Below are positions 38,566 through 50,362 of a DNA stretch of 64,000 bases, piece after piece. The stretch is taken from positions 107,464 to 171,463 of the forward strand of contig JAGSHD010000011.1 of NCBI GenBank assembly GCA_023954715.1. Direction: 5' to 3'. The notes under the pieces are model-generated. The model made no database searches and was not told the DNA's origin. It saw only the letters and a program-made list of their open reading frames with translations. Both the position numbers and the translations under genes were made by a program. Numbering within the stretch: the stretch's first letter is position 1; the number at the start of each line of letters is the position of its first letter. This DNA is from Candidatus Cloacimonadota bacterium. GTDB lineage: Bacteria > Muiribacteriota > UBA6191.

Positions 38566-40971
38566 ATGTTTACCAATATGACGATCAGACAAAGACTTTT
38601 AGTTATATTAGCAGCACCTTTTTTTGGGGTGCTGTTTTTTTCTGGCAAAATGATTTTGGACAGTAGACAAGTCTACTTGAAAACAAGTCATTTTGACTCA
38701 TATTTTAAAGTTATGGTTTCCTCATACAATTTAGTGCATGAGATTCAAAAAGAAAGAGGACTATCAGCTGTTTATCTGGGTAAGGTAAACGACACATCTA
38801 AGCAAAACCTGAAAAGGCAACAAAAACTTACAAATACTAAGTTAAGACTGTATCAAAAACTAACACACGAAAACAAGTTAAAAGGCTTTCCTGAGGACTT
38901 GTTAGGATCAATAAAAATATCTCAAAAGCATTTAGATCATATACAAAAAACTAGGGTTGGGATTATTGAAAACTCTATCAAAATCGATCAAGCTATCGGG
39001 TATTTTTCTAAGGCAAATGAGTATTTATTGAACAATGGTAAGCTATTGTCGCGGCATGCAATCTCTTCAAAAATTGGTCGCAATTTGTTTTCTATAAACT
39101 TTTTACAACAAGCAAAAGAAAAGTCCGGTACAATTCGGGCCAAAATCGCTGGTGGATTAGCTAAAAACCACTTTTCTTTTACATTGATGGAAGAAATTAT
39201 TCAACTTCTAAATGTAGAAAACTCCAATATTTTGAACTTTCAAAATACGCTTCAAGGTCAATCACAAAATAACTTTGAAGGAGTCATGAAACAAGAGTCC
39301 TTTCAAGTTGTTCGTGATTTATCTAATCGTATGCGAAAAAGACAAGCTCGAATAGAATATGCCAATGATGTTTCAAGAATCGTGGGATATGGTGGTGTGA
39401 TTCATTTGTTTAAAAATTATGTATTGAGAGGCACAGAAAAGTATAGAGAACGCTTTACAAATAATATTTCTCAGTTAAACGACTTGATAAAAGATTATAG
39501 AGCTCACGGTAATATAGAAAAAGACGAGATTGAGGCTTTAGACAAAATTGAAGGTGTATTTAACAAATATGATGATGCAGTTAGTGAGATCCAGCAAATG
39601 TTCAAAGATGGGCTATCTATTAAAGAGGTGGATCAAAAGATTAAAATTAATGATACTCCCGCATTAGAAGGTGTGCGTACCTTATTTAGTATTTCATTTG
39701 ATTTAGATGCAATGACATGGTTTAAGCATTCTACAGCACGGATCGAATCATTAAATGACTTCAGTGATGAGATCGTTTCTGATCTAGAAATTGATGAAGT
39801 GAGGGTTATTAAAGAAAGCTATCAAAATATTGTTAGTGCTTCTATTGTGATTAGTTTGTTTATTATATTATGTATTTATCTTGCTTGGACTAACTCTAAA
39901 ATTATTACTTCAAGTTTACAATCTATTTTAGATATGATAGGTGAATTTACTCAGGGTAACTTAGATTATCGAGTTCATTTTAGATTAAATAATGAAATTA
40001 CAACCGTTGGACGGGCTATAAATACTTTATTAGACACTCTTCAAAAGGAGATATTTCCAGCATTCGATAGTTTAGCAGAGGGTGACTTAACATATTCTAC
40101 TGACAATATCATTGTTAAAGAGCGTATTGAAAATACAAATATTCGTATGGCAAATGTTATATCTTTAGTGAAAGATACCTCTGATGATATTTTTTATCAG
40201 GGGCAGGAGATTACTAGCTCTTCACAAAGTATACTAGATTCATCGGTAGATCAAGCAGCAGCACTAGAGCAAATTTCAGCATCCATCGAAGAAATTGTTC
40301 ATAGTAATAAGTTAAATCAAGAATCTTTTCAAGAAGTAAGAGAGTTGGCTATGGACTCGAAAGGGTCAGCTAAAAAGGGTAATGATCAAATGGCAGAAAT
40401 GGCTCTTGCCATTCGAGAGATCCAGGACTCCTCCCAATCCATTGCTAAAATGGTGAAACTGATTGATGATATTTCTTTTCAAACCAATTTATTAGCCTTA
40501 AATGCAGCTGTTGAAGCAGCAAGAGCGGGAGCACACGGAAAAGGTTTTGCTGTAGTAGCAGAAGAAGTGAGAAACTTAGCCCAACGAAGTGCAAAAGCTT
40601 CGGGTGAGATTTCAGATGTAGTAGAAAATTCAATTTCAAAAATTAATCGTGGGATTTCTTTAGTGGAACAAACAGAAAATAGTTTAACTGAGATTAATGA
40701 ACACTCCATTAATCTAGAAAACTTGATTCAAGAGATTGCTGAAAAAAATGAGCATCAACTATCATCTAGTAATGAAGTTAAAATTTCGATTTTGCAAGTG
40801 ACGGATTTATCAGAAAGATCAACAGCTAGTTCTCAACAAAGTACAGTAGCCATAAAAGATTTAATGAATAAATCTGGGGAGCTTACAAACCTTGTTCAAG
40901 CTTTCACTTTATCAGAAGACAATGGTTCAAATAGCTTACCAGGACCCAATACGAAGCTACTGAACAGTTAA
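38566..40971 (+). CDS. Methyl-accepting chemotaxis protein with NIT-like sensor domain
   Basis: [12 protein letters not shown] near N-terminus (NIT domain); HAMP region; [44 protein letters not shown] signalling hairpin. Confidence 0.92.
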   Translation: MFTNMTIRQRLLVILAAPFFGVLFFSGKMILDSRQVYLKTSHFDSYFKVMVSSYNLVHEIQKERGLSAVYLGKVNDTSKQNLKRQQKLTNTKLRLYQKLTHENKLKGFPEDLLGSIKISQKHLDHIQKTRVGIIENSIKIDQAIGYFSKANEYLLNNGKLLSRHAISSKIGRNLFSINFLQQAKEKSGTIRAKIAGGLAKNHFSFTLMEEIIQLLNVENSNILNFQNTLQGQSQNNFEGVMKQESFQVVRDLSNRMRKRQARIEYANDVSRIVGYGGVIHLFKNYVLRGTEKYRERFTNNISQLNDLIKDYRAHGNIEKDEIEALDKIEGVFNKYDDAVSEIQQMFKDGLSIKEVDQKIKINDTPALEGVRTLFSISFDLDAMTWFKHSTARIESLNDFSDEIVSDLEIDEVRVIKESYQNIVSASIVISLFIILCIYLAWTNSKIITSSLQSILDMIGEFTQGNLDYRVHFRLNNEITTVGRAINTLLDTLQKEIFPAFDSLAEGDLTYSTDNIIVKERIENTNIRMANVISLVKDTSDDIFYQGQEITSSSQSILDSSVDQAAALEQISASIEEIVHSNKLNQESFQEVRELAMDSKGSAKKGNDQMAEMALAIREIQDSSQSIAKMVKLIDDISFQTNLLALNAAVEAARAGAHGKGFAVVAEEVRNLAQRSAKASGEISDVVENSISKINRGISLVEQTENSLTEINEHSINLENLIQEIAEKNEHQLSSSNEVKISILQVTDLSERSTASSQQSTVAIKDLMNKSGELTNLVQAFTLSEDNGSNSLPGPNTKLLNS

Positions 40972-41056
40972 AATAGTCTGTTTAGCATTCATATGACAAA
41001 AGTTACAAGTAAGTAGTCAGGTTTTAAATCTGACTTTGCTTGTTAACCTCGATGAT

Positions 41057-41088
41057 AAAGCCAAGTTGTTAATCTACTTGGCTTGTTT
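41057..41088. terminator. Terminator hairpin between convergent genes
   Basis: aagccaag/cttggctt inverted repeat with T-rich flank. Confidence 0.6.
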
Positions 41089-41097
41089 TAAGCCCTT

Positions 41098-44000
41098 CTA
41101 TTCGTCGCTCTTTTTATTATTAATGTACCCCAAGTAAGCTATGATTAACGCTAGATAAAAGTATTGTAAACTCGATGTTACGGTAGATATAAATAAAATA
41201 GCAACTATAGATAAAGCAACTCTAACTTTAAAAAAGGGTAAGCTTAGCTGAAATACGATTGCCACAATAAATAAACAAAGTATAGAGAAGTAATCAACTG
41301 TGTTTGCTTGTTTTTCTTTTTTCTCTGGAATTTCTTCAAATTGAATGTTGATTTCGGAATCTACTCCGTTTCTAGCGCCAGTGTAGTAGTATCGACCTCT
41401 AGGAAACTGAAAATCAAATGAGTCGGTACTACGTACTCTTTGCACAAAACCATTCATATTATACTTTTGACTAATACGAATAGGGTTTTCATCAGAAAAC
41501 TTATACATGTTTTTATCGGTAGTTAAAGCGAAATACAAGTTTTTAATGTCTGTTTTAAGACGAGGTAGCTTTAAACTAAATTGATCACCACTTTGGCTTA
41601 GTGTAGCCTTGAAAAGTAAGGTAATATTAAAGTTGCGCTGCTTTTTATATTTTTTTAGTGGTAAAAGAAGATTTTTATCGTCCTTTTTTACAATATTTAA
41701 GTGTTTTCCATCAATTAGGGCTTCTTCTAAAACTGTACCGTCTGGTAAGTTAAGCTCTAGGAATTGGCTTTCTTTGTTGCTTAAAGTTAGTACAAGTTTT
41801 TGATAGATTTTGTCTTTGGACAATAGGTAGTTTTCAATTTTATAAGATATACATTGAGTTTTAGAAAAAGAAACAAATGATTTGCTTTTAACCTTCACTT
41901 CAAATTGAGATGTATCGCTTAAGCTTTGAGGAAGGTTTTCAAATTCAAGCACTTTACTTTGGTAGCTTTTTGAAGCTGTTTGAGACAATGAATCTTGCAA
42001 TTTGAATTGTATGTCTTGGCCTTCCTTGCTCTCTTTTTCAAGTTTAAAAATAGTTTCTTTGAACTCTTTTGGTGAGAAAGGAATATAAAATTGAGAGCGA
42101 TCTTGATTTTGAAAGTGGCGATAGGAAACCGTCACTTCAGAATAAGATTTAATTAAATCAATATGCAATTGATTGTCTTTGTAAGAGAGAGAGTAGTCCT
42201 CTCCTTGCTTTAAAGTAGTATATCTATGCTTCACTTGAAACTGAGATAGACTAGCATCCTTTGGTAGCCGTAATTGAAAACTATCTTTGTTTGATAATCT
42301 AACAAAATTTTTAACAATTAAATAAGGAGTGGCAAAGGATATTTTTTGGCTGAAATGGATTTTTGATTTACTAGACTTTGTAACTCTACTATTCACATAT
42401 CTTTTATAGCTTTTTTGTTTTTGAACTGATTTAACCTTTTCTACCTTAAAAGGATATTTACTGAAGTGGATAGATGTCTTTGTCTTTTTAGAGGATAAAT
42501 AATGTTGTTGGTTTTGTTTGATAGCATTGGAGACTTTCAGGTAGTATTGATCTTTTTTGTAGTCTAGAGTGGTGCTTGATGTAAGGGCCAAAGTAACTTC
42601 ATTATGAAAATCATCTCCGTAGTTTTTAGATATCAGAGGGCTCTCAATTTGAAGATGAATTGATTTTCCTTTAAAGTCCTTTACATATAAATAGGCATAA
42701 CCTTTTTTATACTTTATTTCTAGTTGAATGGCATCACCATTTTGATCAATACACTGACTGATGAGGCTTTTTTTATTGAGCCGAAGTAAATAAAAACTAT
42801 CTTCGTGTTGTTTTGAGATTGCAAAGCTATAAAAGACATTGAGCTTTTTTTCTTTAAAGTTAGGACGAAGTAAAATAGCTTGTGATTCAACTTCAAGTAG
42901 ATTTTTATCTACCTTATTGTTTTTTTGGAGTTTGTTTAACAAATGGTCTTTTACCAAAAGTTGGTTTTCAAACTGAAAGTCATTTTTTTTGAAGTCAAAA
43001 ATAGTGTAGATTTTTTCAGTTTTAGGAGCTTGGATACGATGATTGTGATAATGACTTTGTTGTATGTTTTGGCTCCATACTTCTTTAGAAGCATGATTTG
43101 CTTGTATACAAAGTAAAAGGCTTAATACAACCATGGAGTTTTTACAGATTCTGGCAAAAGAGTTAATAATAATGATTGCCAGTACAAAAAAGAGTGGCTC
43201 TGGTGTCATAAACATAAATTGTCCTGCTGGTGATAAAAGCATGAGTACAGATAAAAATCCCAATAATCCTAGTTTCTGTTTTCTTTCCAAATATAAAAAT
43301 ATAGCAAGATATAAAATGGAGAAAATACTACTAATTAATAAAGTATTGCTTTTTTGAAAGTCCTTTATGGATAATTTAATGAAAACAAGTCCATCAATAG
43401 GCGTGTTTTTACCAAAAGAAATCTTACTAGATAATTTAGGAAACTGTATTTCTACAGGCTTTACTCCACTTTTACGTATCTTTTTATATTTTGATTTTTT
43501 TTCACGTTTAGGTAGACTTTGTTTATATGCTCGAACCGCTTTTTTAGATCGATACCCACGAAGTGAGGAAGATCTTTGGCGAGAGACAGACTCTCGTTTT
43601 TCTTTAAGCATATTTAATTCTTGATTTGCCTTAGAGCGAGACTGACCTGGATAAGGGGGAGCTGGAGGAGCGTAAACATTTTTACGTCCTTTTCTTGGTC
43701 TATATTTATCTTTAGCTCCAATACCCTCAGCAAGACCACCAAAGTCATCACCAAAGCTATCTCCATCAAATGAGCTTGTAATGGACTCTTCTGGCTCAAA
43801 AGCATCAAATTCATCTTCGAAGTCAAGATTGTTTTGATCTGCTTTTATAGCTTGGGATCTTGGGTAGGATCGAAAATTTGAGCTATCTCCTCTAAACTTT
43901 ACAGAATTTCCGATAGGAGAGAGTATAAATAATGGAATAATTATGACCACCCCAATAATAAAAATAGCCAAGCCCCATTTTATTTTGCTAGCAGATTTTT

Positions 44001-45732
44001 TAGTAGTAAAACGATTAAAAATCCATGAAACTATTTTTAAAAAAATGAGCAGAGCAAGTAACGGAACAAAAATCACTACAATACACTCAAAAGTAGAAGA
44101 TGTGGATTTGAAGAACTTTCTTAAGACAAAGTTTGCATAATTTTTTATGAGACCTTGATCTTGTATTTTTTTATAACTTAAATTGGAGCCGATTGCTTGG
44201 ATGTTAAGGGCTTTTGGGTAATAAAAGTTCCAACGGGTTCTTAGACTCTCTTCTTTGGTTGGCATATATAAAGATAACTGATGGTCCTTATCTAGAGTTT
44301 CAAGAGTTTTAATGGCAATGGTTAAGCGCTTGTCTTTTGGTAAGTTAATAGCGATTTGAGCTTTGTCATTTCGAAACGGTTTTACTGGTTTATTATTGAT
44401 ATAAGACCCCAAAAACTGTACCTGAGGTGGTATATCAAAAACAAAGTTAGATGCTCCTAAATTGAGTACTTTAAAGCTATAGGAGTTAGCCAAGCGAAAC
44501 TCTTCTGTTAAAATAGAAGATACAGTAGTGTCTAAGACTTTTAATTGAGAGGACTTTTGTTGGGCAAAGGTTTTACTTTTTAATTGAATTTTACCTAATC
44601 GCTTATGAAACTCAAAACTCTTTAGAATTGGTAAATTATAATTGTCCAAGCTTTGATCTTTTAGATAAGGCAGTTTAACTAAATTTACATTTTCAATGGA
44701 ATTGATTTTTACATTTTCACTAGATATAAAATATAAAACTCCTTTAAAGAGACTGGCGTCTATTAAATGAGGGAGAGAAAAGCCATCAACTAATTGCTTT
44801 TTAGGGATACTTTGAATAAAGTTTAGGTTGATTTGCCCCATAAAGCCATCAGGAAAGATGATTTGTTTACTGTCGAAATTAAACGGTATACTTGGTTCAA
44901 AACTCAATCTCTTTAGCTGTAGATCTTTAGAAAAGCTATGCTTTAAAGAGTATATTTTTTGATGTAATACATTAATATTTAGTTTGCCTTGTATGACAAT
45001 TTCGTTTTTCTTAACATCTACTTGATATAGAGGTTTACTCAAAATGGAAGCTTTTAAACCACTAATTTTTACGGGGGCCATTACTTCTACTTTTGGTTGG
45101 ATTGGATCCACTTTTTTTGGTGTAGTAGACTTGATAAGGGTGTTTGAAATTTGAAGTGCATTTAGGCCACCACAATAAAATATATCCTCACTTTGTAGAT
45201 CGATAAACTGCTTTTTATTGTATGGATTTTGCAGGGTAAACTGATCTCCACCAATTACTTTGACTTGGGTAAGTGCAACGGGAGGCAAGTCAAAATAACC
45301 AGGAGATTCAATTAAAAAGCTCACTTGACCTTTCATTTTTTGACTTAAAGGAATCTTAAAGTGTTTAGAGTCTGTCTCAACATTTTGTAAGGATGAGTTA
45401 TTAGTTAAAACCCAAGAACGAGGGACTAATGCTAGAGATTGATTGGGATCAAACGTGGAGTAAGATAGATCCCAAACAAAGGTACCTTCAAATACGTTTT
45501 GCTCTGTCTTTTTTAAGGTTAGACTATACTTTGCAGATTGTATTTTTTGACTTTGAACTTGTTGATTATATTGATCGAGAAGTTTTTGAAACTCAACTTG
45601 AGATATCAATTGATGGTTAGAAAAGTGACTTTGAGACACATCTAATGGAAGTAATGTTGGCAAGACATTGAGTTTATTAGCAAAATTGAATGATAAAGTA
45701 ACTAAAAATATAAGAGTAGATAGAAATTTCAT
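41098..45732 (-). CDS. Giant uncharacterised envelope protein A (about 1544 aa): beta-rich domain, TM and Arg/Lys-rich linker, TM cluster, beta-rich domain, TM tail
   Basis: Start refined to MKFLSTLIFLVTLSFNFA signal peptide; hydrophobic segments mid-protein and at C-terminus; basic linker RPRKGRKNVYAPPAPPYPGQSRSK. Confidence 0.8.
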   Translation of the reverse strand: MKFLSTLIFLVTLSFNFANKLNVLPTLLPLDVSQSHFSNHQLISQVEFQKLLDQYNQQVQSQKIQSAKYSLTLKKTEQNVFEGTFVWDLSYSTFDPNQSLALVPRSWVLTNNSSLQNVETDSKHFKIPLSQKMKGQVSFLIESPGYFDLPPVALTQVKVIGGDQFTLQNPYNKKQFIDLQSEDIFYCGGLNALQISNTLIKSTTPKKVDPIQPKVEVMAPVKISGLKASILSKPLYQVDVKKNEIVIQGKLNINVLHQKIYSLKHSFSKDLQLKRLSFEPSIPFNFDSKQIIFPDGFMGQINLNFIQSIPKKQLVDGFSLPHLIDASLFKGVLYFISSENVKINSIENVNLVKLPYLKDQSLDNYNLPILKSFEFHKRLGKIQLKSKTFAQQKSSQLKVLDTTVSSILTEEFRLANSYSFKVLNLGASNFVFDIPPQVQFLGSYINNKPVKPFRNDKAQIAINLPKDKRLTIAIKTLETLDKDHQLSLYMPTKEESLRTRWNFYYPKALNIQAIGSNLSYKKIQDQGLIKNYANFVLRKFFKSTSSTFECIVVIFVPLLALLIFLKIVSWIFNRFTTKKSASKIKWGLAIFIIGVVIIIPLFILSPIGNSVKFRGDSSNFRSYPRSQAIKADQNNLDFEDEFDAFEPEESITSSFDGDSFGDDFGGLAEGIGAKDKYRPRKGRKNVYAPPAPPYPGQSRSKANQELNMLKEKRESVSRQRSSSLRGYRSKKAVRAYKQSLPKREKKSKYKKIRKSGVKPVEIQFPKLSSKISFGKNTPIDGLVFIKLSIKDFQKSNTLLISSIFSILYLAIFLYLERKQKLGLLGFLSVLMLLSPAGQFMFMTPEPLFFVLAIIIINSFARICKNSMVVLSLLLCIQANHASKEVWSQNIQQSHYHNHRIQAPKTEKIYTIFDFKKNDFQFENQLLVKDHLLNKLQKNNKVDKNLLEVESQAILLRPNFKEKKLNVFYSFAISKQHEDSFYLLRLNKKSLISQCIDQNGDAIQLEIKYKKGYAYLYVKDFKGKSIHLQIESPLISKNYGDDFHNEVTLALTSSTTLDYKKDQYYLKVSNAIKQNQQHYLSSKKTKTSIHFSKYPFKVEKVKSVQKQKSYKRYVNSRVTKSSKSKIHFSQKISFATPYLIVKNFVRLSNKDSFQLRLPKDASLSQFQVKHRYTTLKQGEDYSLSYKDNQLHIDLIKSYSEVTVSYRHFQNQDRSQFYIPFSPKEFKETIFKLEKESKEGQDIQFKLQDSLSQTASKSYQSKVLEFENLPQSLSDTSQFEVKVKSKSFVSFSKTQCISYKIENYLLSKDKIYQKLVLTLSNKESQFLELNLPDGTVLEEALIDGKHLNIVKKDDKNLLLPLKKYKKQRNFNITLLFKATLSQSGDQFSLKLPRLKTDIKNLYFALTTDKNMYKFSDENPIRISQKYNMNGFVQRVRSTDSFDFQFPRGRYYYTGARNGVDSEINIQFEEIPEKKEKQANTVDYFSILCLFIVAIVFQLSLPFFKVRVALSIVAILFISTVTSSLQYFYLALIIAYLGYINNKKSDE

Positions 45733-45733
45733 T

Positions 45734-48700
45734 TTAGTTCTCCTTCTTTTGGTTAGCATAAAATGATTTAGATATGCTCAGAGCAAGTATCCAAAATACA
45801 GAAAATAAGGTGGCCACTTTGATGGTGTGAAGAGCACTAAAACTTAGAGTATGTTCAAAAGTAATTAAAAGTAAAATATGAAACAGTATCACTCGAAAGC
45901 GTAAAGCCTTGGGGGGAGATTGAAAAATCATCAATAAGTAAAATAATACAAAGAAAAAGAGGCTATAAATGATTTGTTTATTGTCATGTATTTTAGATAA
46001 GGTAAAGCCTTGAGACGGGGACTCTTCATTTGCTTTTTGAAAATATCGGTGTAGGCGAATCGGGTAAAAACTTTTGTACACTGAAAAGTCTACGGGCGCC
46101 TTGGTTGGGTTTTTTATGTTTGTAGCTTGGGGATTTTTTAGAAATTCAGGCTCTTTTTTAAAGTTCCCACGTACAAAGGCACCTTTTTCAAGATCTAACT
46201 TTAAAGGTTCATGTAAAGAAAGCTCATAAAATATTTGGGCACTTGCCAATGAAAAGTTAGGGACTCGTATTTGTCCTTGATTGTCTGAAAGAACTTTTTG
46301 TTTACTTGTGATCTCAAGTAAAAAGGCTTCGATCTCTTTTTTGTTGTTTAATTCCATTCTCATAGGAACAACAACCATATCTTTTTGTTTACCAGCTTGA
46401 ACGATATCTCCGTTGATTCGGGCTGTGATGAGTTGCTCTGTGTCTGATAGTTTGAGGTTAAAAAACTGTTGACCATTGTTTCGGATAGTAAAAGCATATC
46501 GACTAAACAGCCAACCATCCTTTTGTAGATAAGAGTGAACTCGTAAACTATCAACAAAGGCGCTAATAGAGTGAACAATCTGTCTAGGAATAGCTTGAAT
46601 TTTAAACGATTGAGCCTTTGGAGTAGTATCTTTGTGCAAAAGTTGGTGAAAGCTTGGATTAGCTTCACTTTGAAGTTGCGTGGCATTTTTTAAACTAGCG
46701 ATCAGCTCATTACTAGGCAATATGGAAAAAGATAGGTTTTCATTGGCACTAAAATGATAGATATTTTCAAATTGATCGGCTTTTGGATTAAAGAAACTTT
46801 GTAAGTCAGTCGCTTTAGATTTTAAGGGGACTTCCATCTCTAGATCTACATAGAGATTGTTTTTTTGTCCTTGATCATATTTGATCATTAAAATATGCTT
46901 TTTATCATCCACATACCAATCGCTTACTTTTGGTTTACCTTCTAGGTTAACTATTTTGATTTGTTTTGGTAAATGAATCAGAAACTCATCTTGATACGCA
47001 CCTTTCTTTAAAATTTTGGCTTGAGTTTTAATTTGAATATAGTTTTCTTCAATGAGTGCCTTATGATTTAAGGTAAATTGAAGCTTTTCAGGTTCTAACA
47101 CTTGTGTTTTGGTGATTTTATGAGCTTTAACAATAGCTGCTTCTTTTTTTACTTTTGCAAACTTAAAAGTAACTTGTGTTCCTGCTGCCAAATGATATTG
47201 GTAGAGTTTTTTAGTCTCACTTGAATAAACAGAAGACTTGCTACTCAATGAGTATCCTTTAAGCTTTGGAAACTCCAATTTTTGAATCGCTATATACGGT
47301 GTTTGTAAATATAAAGAAAAGTCATAAGGAAAGTCATTACAAACAAAATAGTCTACTTGGATAATAGGGTAATATTGATTGGTATTTAAAACTTGAATGT
47401 TTTGTTGGTCTATATTTTGAATATCTAAAGCTTGTCCATTGATAGAAACCTTTTCAACTAAAAAAGAGTTTTTATTGTTATAGAAGTTTTGATATCTAGG
47501 GATAGTAATCAACGGCTGATTGCTCTGATCTCTTTTTAGATAATAGTCCACTTGCAGTTTAAGTGAGTTGCCTTTTAGATAAAACTTCAAATCACTTCGG
47601 TAAAATTGTGTTTGAGTAGGGTGCTTTACTTCATTAACTGTTTTTGGGTATTGAGATTGCTTGATAAAGCTCAAAGTTTTTTTATTGCTTTTATATTTGT
47701 ATACATCAATAACTTGGGCAAAGTTGGGGCTAAAACAGCTTGCTAGTATAAAAGTTGCAGCAGCAACATTTTTAAAGCCTAAGAGCTTTTTAACTAAGGG
47801 ATAAAAGAGCAAAAATAATGGTCCTATGAGCAAGGAGCTAGATGGAGGCAAAGATCCACTATTTTGAAAAAAGCTAGTTAACAAAATAGCCAAGCACAAA
47901 AATAAAATAGCTTTTATATAGGACTTCTTATAAAAGAAAAAGAAGATTAGGCCTAATACAATCATAAATATAGCGGTGAAAACTGGAGATTGTATAAATG
48001 GTGTACTATCAAAATCTAATTCAATGAAAAATGGTGTTTCTAGACCATGGGGAGAAAATAAATGAGAAAAATTAGTTTCACTTGCCACACTATATATTTT
48101 TTTATGATTTAAACTTGGTGAAAAATCTCCTTGTAAAATAGGGTGGGCTGGAACATTCGATGAAGGAATATCTTGTTGCAAGTGTCCACTATAAAAGGCA
48201 GCAAAAATCGTAAAGGCTACTAGTAACAAGGTAGAAAGGAAAAGCTTTAGTTTAGTTAAAAAGCAATCATGAAAAAAGAGATTGTATCCTAATTGAGATT
48301 CTAAGAGATAGATGAAAGCAGCAAGGATAATTAAAAAAGGTAAAATGTATGGGGTGTAAGTGCCAGCAAAACTCAAAAATTGGCTTAAATCACTCTTATC
48401 TGCTTTAGGAATGGTAGGAAAGTTAGTCTTTAATATTGGGCTTTTAATACTATCATTTGTGATTTCATAGTGGATATTTGTAGTGTCCTGCTCTAGGGGG
48501 ATTTCTAGGCGAAAGTTTTGTTTGTCTTTATTTTTGGTTAAAAACTGAACCTCTAGTTTATGCTGTTTTAAGGTAGCTAATGATTTGGATTGTTGGTTTA
48601 AATTGAGGTAGTTACCTACTTCACTTCTAAATAGGCTAGAGCTAGGCACATCAACAGAAAACTCTCCCTGTTGATTAACATAAGTATGAATCTCCTTACC

Positions 48701-50041
48701 ATTTAGGTGAGCAGATTTTAGATTAATATTTTTAGGAAGCGGGATTACAAAATTACCCGAGTCTTGTTTTTGAATATCAAAGCTCCATTTATGACTAGCA
48801 CTAAGGTCTGGGTTGATTTTTGTATTGCCTAAAAAAGAAGAGATGAGTGTTTCTTTTAAAGGATATTTAGCAAAGGTCTCCGTTTTAATCTGAAATTGAA
48901 GTTTAGCTTCAAAAAAGCGAAATGCATAAAGAATCGGAACTTTTAAATATTGGGTTAAAGATTTAGGTAGTTCTGAGGCATCGATTTTATTAATTGTTTC
49001 AGGAAACTGAAATTGTACTTCGTGAATCTTAACTACATCTTTGGTGAAAAAGGATAGATAACCTCTTTCTTCTTCTAGTTTTTTAAAGTGAATGCCCTCT
49101 GCTTCAAGGTGGCCCATAGTTTTATCTAATTTTAAAGGATAGCTACCATTGATAATAACGGAGATTTTATCTCGTTGTGATGTGTGAAACTTTATTCTGT
49201 CATTTTCTAGTGTATAGCCTGTATGAGGCTTTATTTTTAAGTTGTTTAACTTAAAGTTTTTTGGAATATGGATTTTTAGCTCTTTAATGGGGTTTCTTGA
49301 AATTTTAACTTCTGAATCAAAGGTATAATGGAGGTATTTACGTGACACATTAAATTTGTGTTTAGACTCAGCAAACACAAGTGCTTTTCTAGATTTTTTA
49401 ACAATAACTTTGGGTGGCTTTACGTCCGTTTTGATTTGGGTATTTACTGGAAGGCTTGCTGAAATAGTGATCTTGTTGATATTAGAAAAGGGGGTATATT
49501 GATCCTTCATAGGAAAGGTTCTAACTAATGATGAAGTGAAATAATTAACGTAAGCCGTTAAAAATGACTTATCTTTAGTAAACTTGGCCTCACCAGCGAT
49601 ACTAGAAATCCAGTTTAAGCTAAATTGCCAATGGTTGGATTTTTCAAAAATAGGTAAAAAGGCTTTGATTTTTATTTTTTTTGCTTCATTGGGCTGTATA
49701 TAAAAACCAGAGTTGTCTTGGTATAACGCTAGACTACTACTAATGATTACCCAAGTTTTTGGTAAGACATATAATTTGTCATCTTTTAAATTGAGAGTAA
49801 GATGTAAATTGAGTTGAAGACCTTGTTTTTGAAGATGAAAGTGGGCTTTTTGATGCAAAATACTAGATTGATCTTTTTTTGTTTTCTTTTTAAACAGCTC
49901 ATCTAGTTTATTTTCGTCAACTAAGATGTATTGGCTGGAGTTTCGTTTTAACTCACTCTCCGATAATAGCCTGTTTTTGAACTGCACTGCAAAAGTGCTT
50001 TGAAGAGTTAAGATAAACAATAAAATAGAAGCAATTTTCAT
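45734..50041 (-). CDS. Giant uncharacterised envelope protein B (1435 aa), probable paralog of A
   Basis: Signal peptide MKIASILLFILTLQSTFA; same beta-TM-beta-TM layout; LYVLPKTWVIISSSL aligns with A's LALVPRSWVLTNNSSL; stop lies 1 bp from A start. Confidence 0.8.
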   Translation of the reverse strand: MKIASILLFILTLQSTFAVQFKNRLLSESELKRNSSQYILVDENKLDELFKKKTKKDQSSILHQKAHFHLQKQGLQLNLHLTLNLKDDKLYVLPKTWVIISSSLALYQDNSGFYIQPNEAKKIKIKAFLPIFEKSNHWQFSLNWISSIAGEAKFTKDKSFLTAYVNYFTSSLVRTFPMKDQYTPFSNINKITISASLPVNTQIKTDVKPPKVIVKKSRKALVFAESKHKFNVSRKYLHYTFDSEVKISRNPIKELKIHIPKNFKLNNLKIKPHTGYTLENDRIKFHTSQRDKISVIINGSYPLKLDKTMGHLEAEGIHFKKLEEERGYLSFFTKDVVKIHEVQFQFPETINKIDASELPKSLTQYLKVPILYAFRFFEAKLQFQIKTETFAKYPLKETLISSFLGNTKINPDLSASHKWSFDIQKQDSGNFVIPLPKNINLKSAHLNGKEIHTYVNQQGEFSVDVPSSSLFRSEVGNYLNLNQQSKSLATLKQHKLEVQFLTKNKDKQNFRLEIPLEQDTTNIHYEITNDSIKSPILKTNFPTIPKADKSDLSQFLSFAGTYTPYILPFLIILAAFIYLLESQLGYNLFFHDCFLTKLKLFLSTLLLVAFTIFAAFYSGHLQQDIPSSNVPAHPILQGDFSPSLNHKKIYSVASETNFSHLFSPHGLETPFFIELDFDSTPFIQSPVFTAIFMIVLGLIFFFFYKKSYIKAILFLCLAILLTSFFQNSGSLPPSSSLLIGPLFLLFYPLVKKLLGFKNVAAATFILASCFSPNFAQVIDVYKYKSNKKTLSFIKQSQYPKTVNEVKHPTQTQFYRSDLKFYLKGNSLKLQVDYYLKRDQSNQPLITIPRYQNFYNNKNSFLVEKVSINGQALDIQNIDQQNIQVLNTNQYYPIIQVDYFVCNDFPYDFSLYLQTPYIAIQKLEFPKLKGYSLSSKSSVYSSETKKLYQYHLAAGTQVTFKFAKVKKEAAIVKAHKITKTQVLEPEKLQFTLNHKALIEENYIQIKTQAKILKKGAYQDEFLIHLPKQIKIVNLEGKPKVSDWYVDDKKHILMIKYDQGQKNNLYVDLEMEVPLKSKATDLQSFFNPKADQFENIYHFSANENLSFSILPSNELIASLKNATQLQSEANPSFHQLLHKDTTPKAQSFKIQAIPRQIVHSISAFVDSLRVHSYLQKDGWLFSRYAFTIRNNGQQFFNLKLSDTEQLITARINGDIVQAGKQKDMVVVPMRMELNNKKEIEAFLLEITSKQKVLSDNQGQIRVPNFSLASAQIFYELSLHEPLKLDLEKGAFVRGNFKKEPEFLKNPQATNIKNPTKAPVDFSVYKSFYPIRLHRYFQKANEESPSQGFTLSKIHDNKQIIYSLFFFVLFYLLMIFQSPPKALRFRVILFHILLLITFEHTLSFSALHTIKVATLFSVFWILALSISKSFYANQKKEN

Positions 50042-50362
50042 AAAATCCCCTGATGGAAAATTAAAACGTTTTTACGAATAGATCGTATTGGAAAGATATA
50101 AACGACTATAATCATAGTCTTTGCGGTATAGGGCAGGCATAAAAAATAGAAGAAATTTACCGGTGCTTAGAAAATACCATTTCAATATAGTTTGAAAGTA
50201 TAAGCTAAAAATTACAATTTTGCGAAGGGTTTGTATGGGTTATGAGGGTAAATTTGAGCAATTCTTATTTTAATCGAATAACATGTGTAGGAATAGTATA
50301 TGTTTTTGTAAGGATTGTGTGAGTAGATCGACTCGCTTTTAACTATTTGATTTGGAGCCAAG

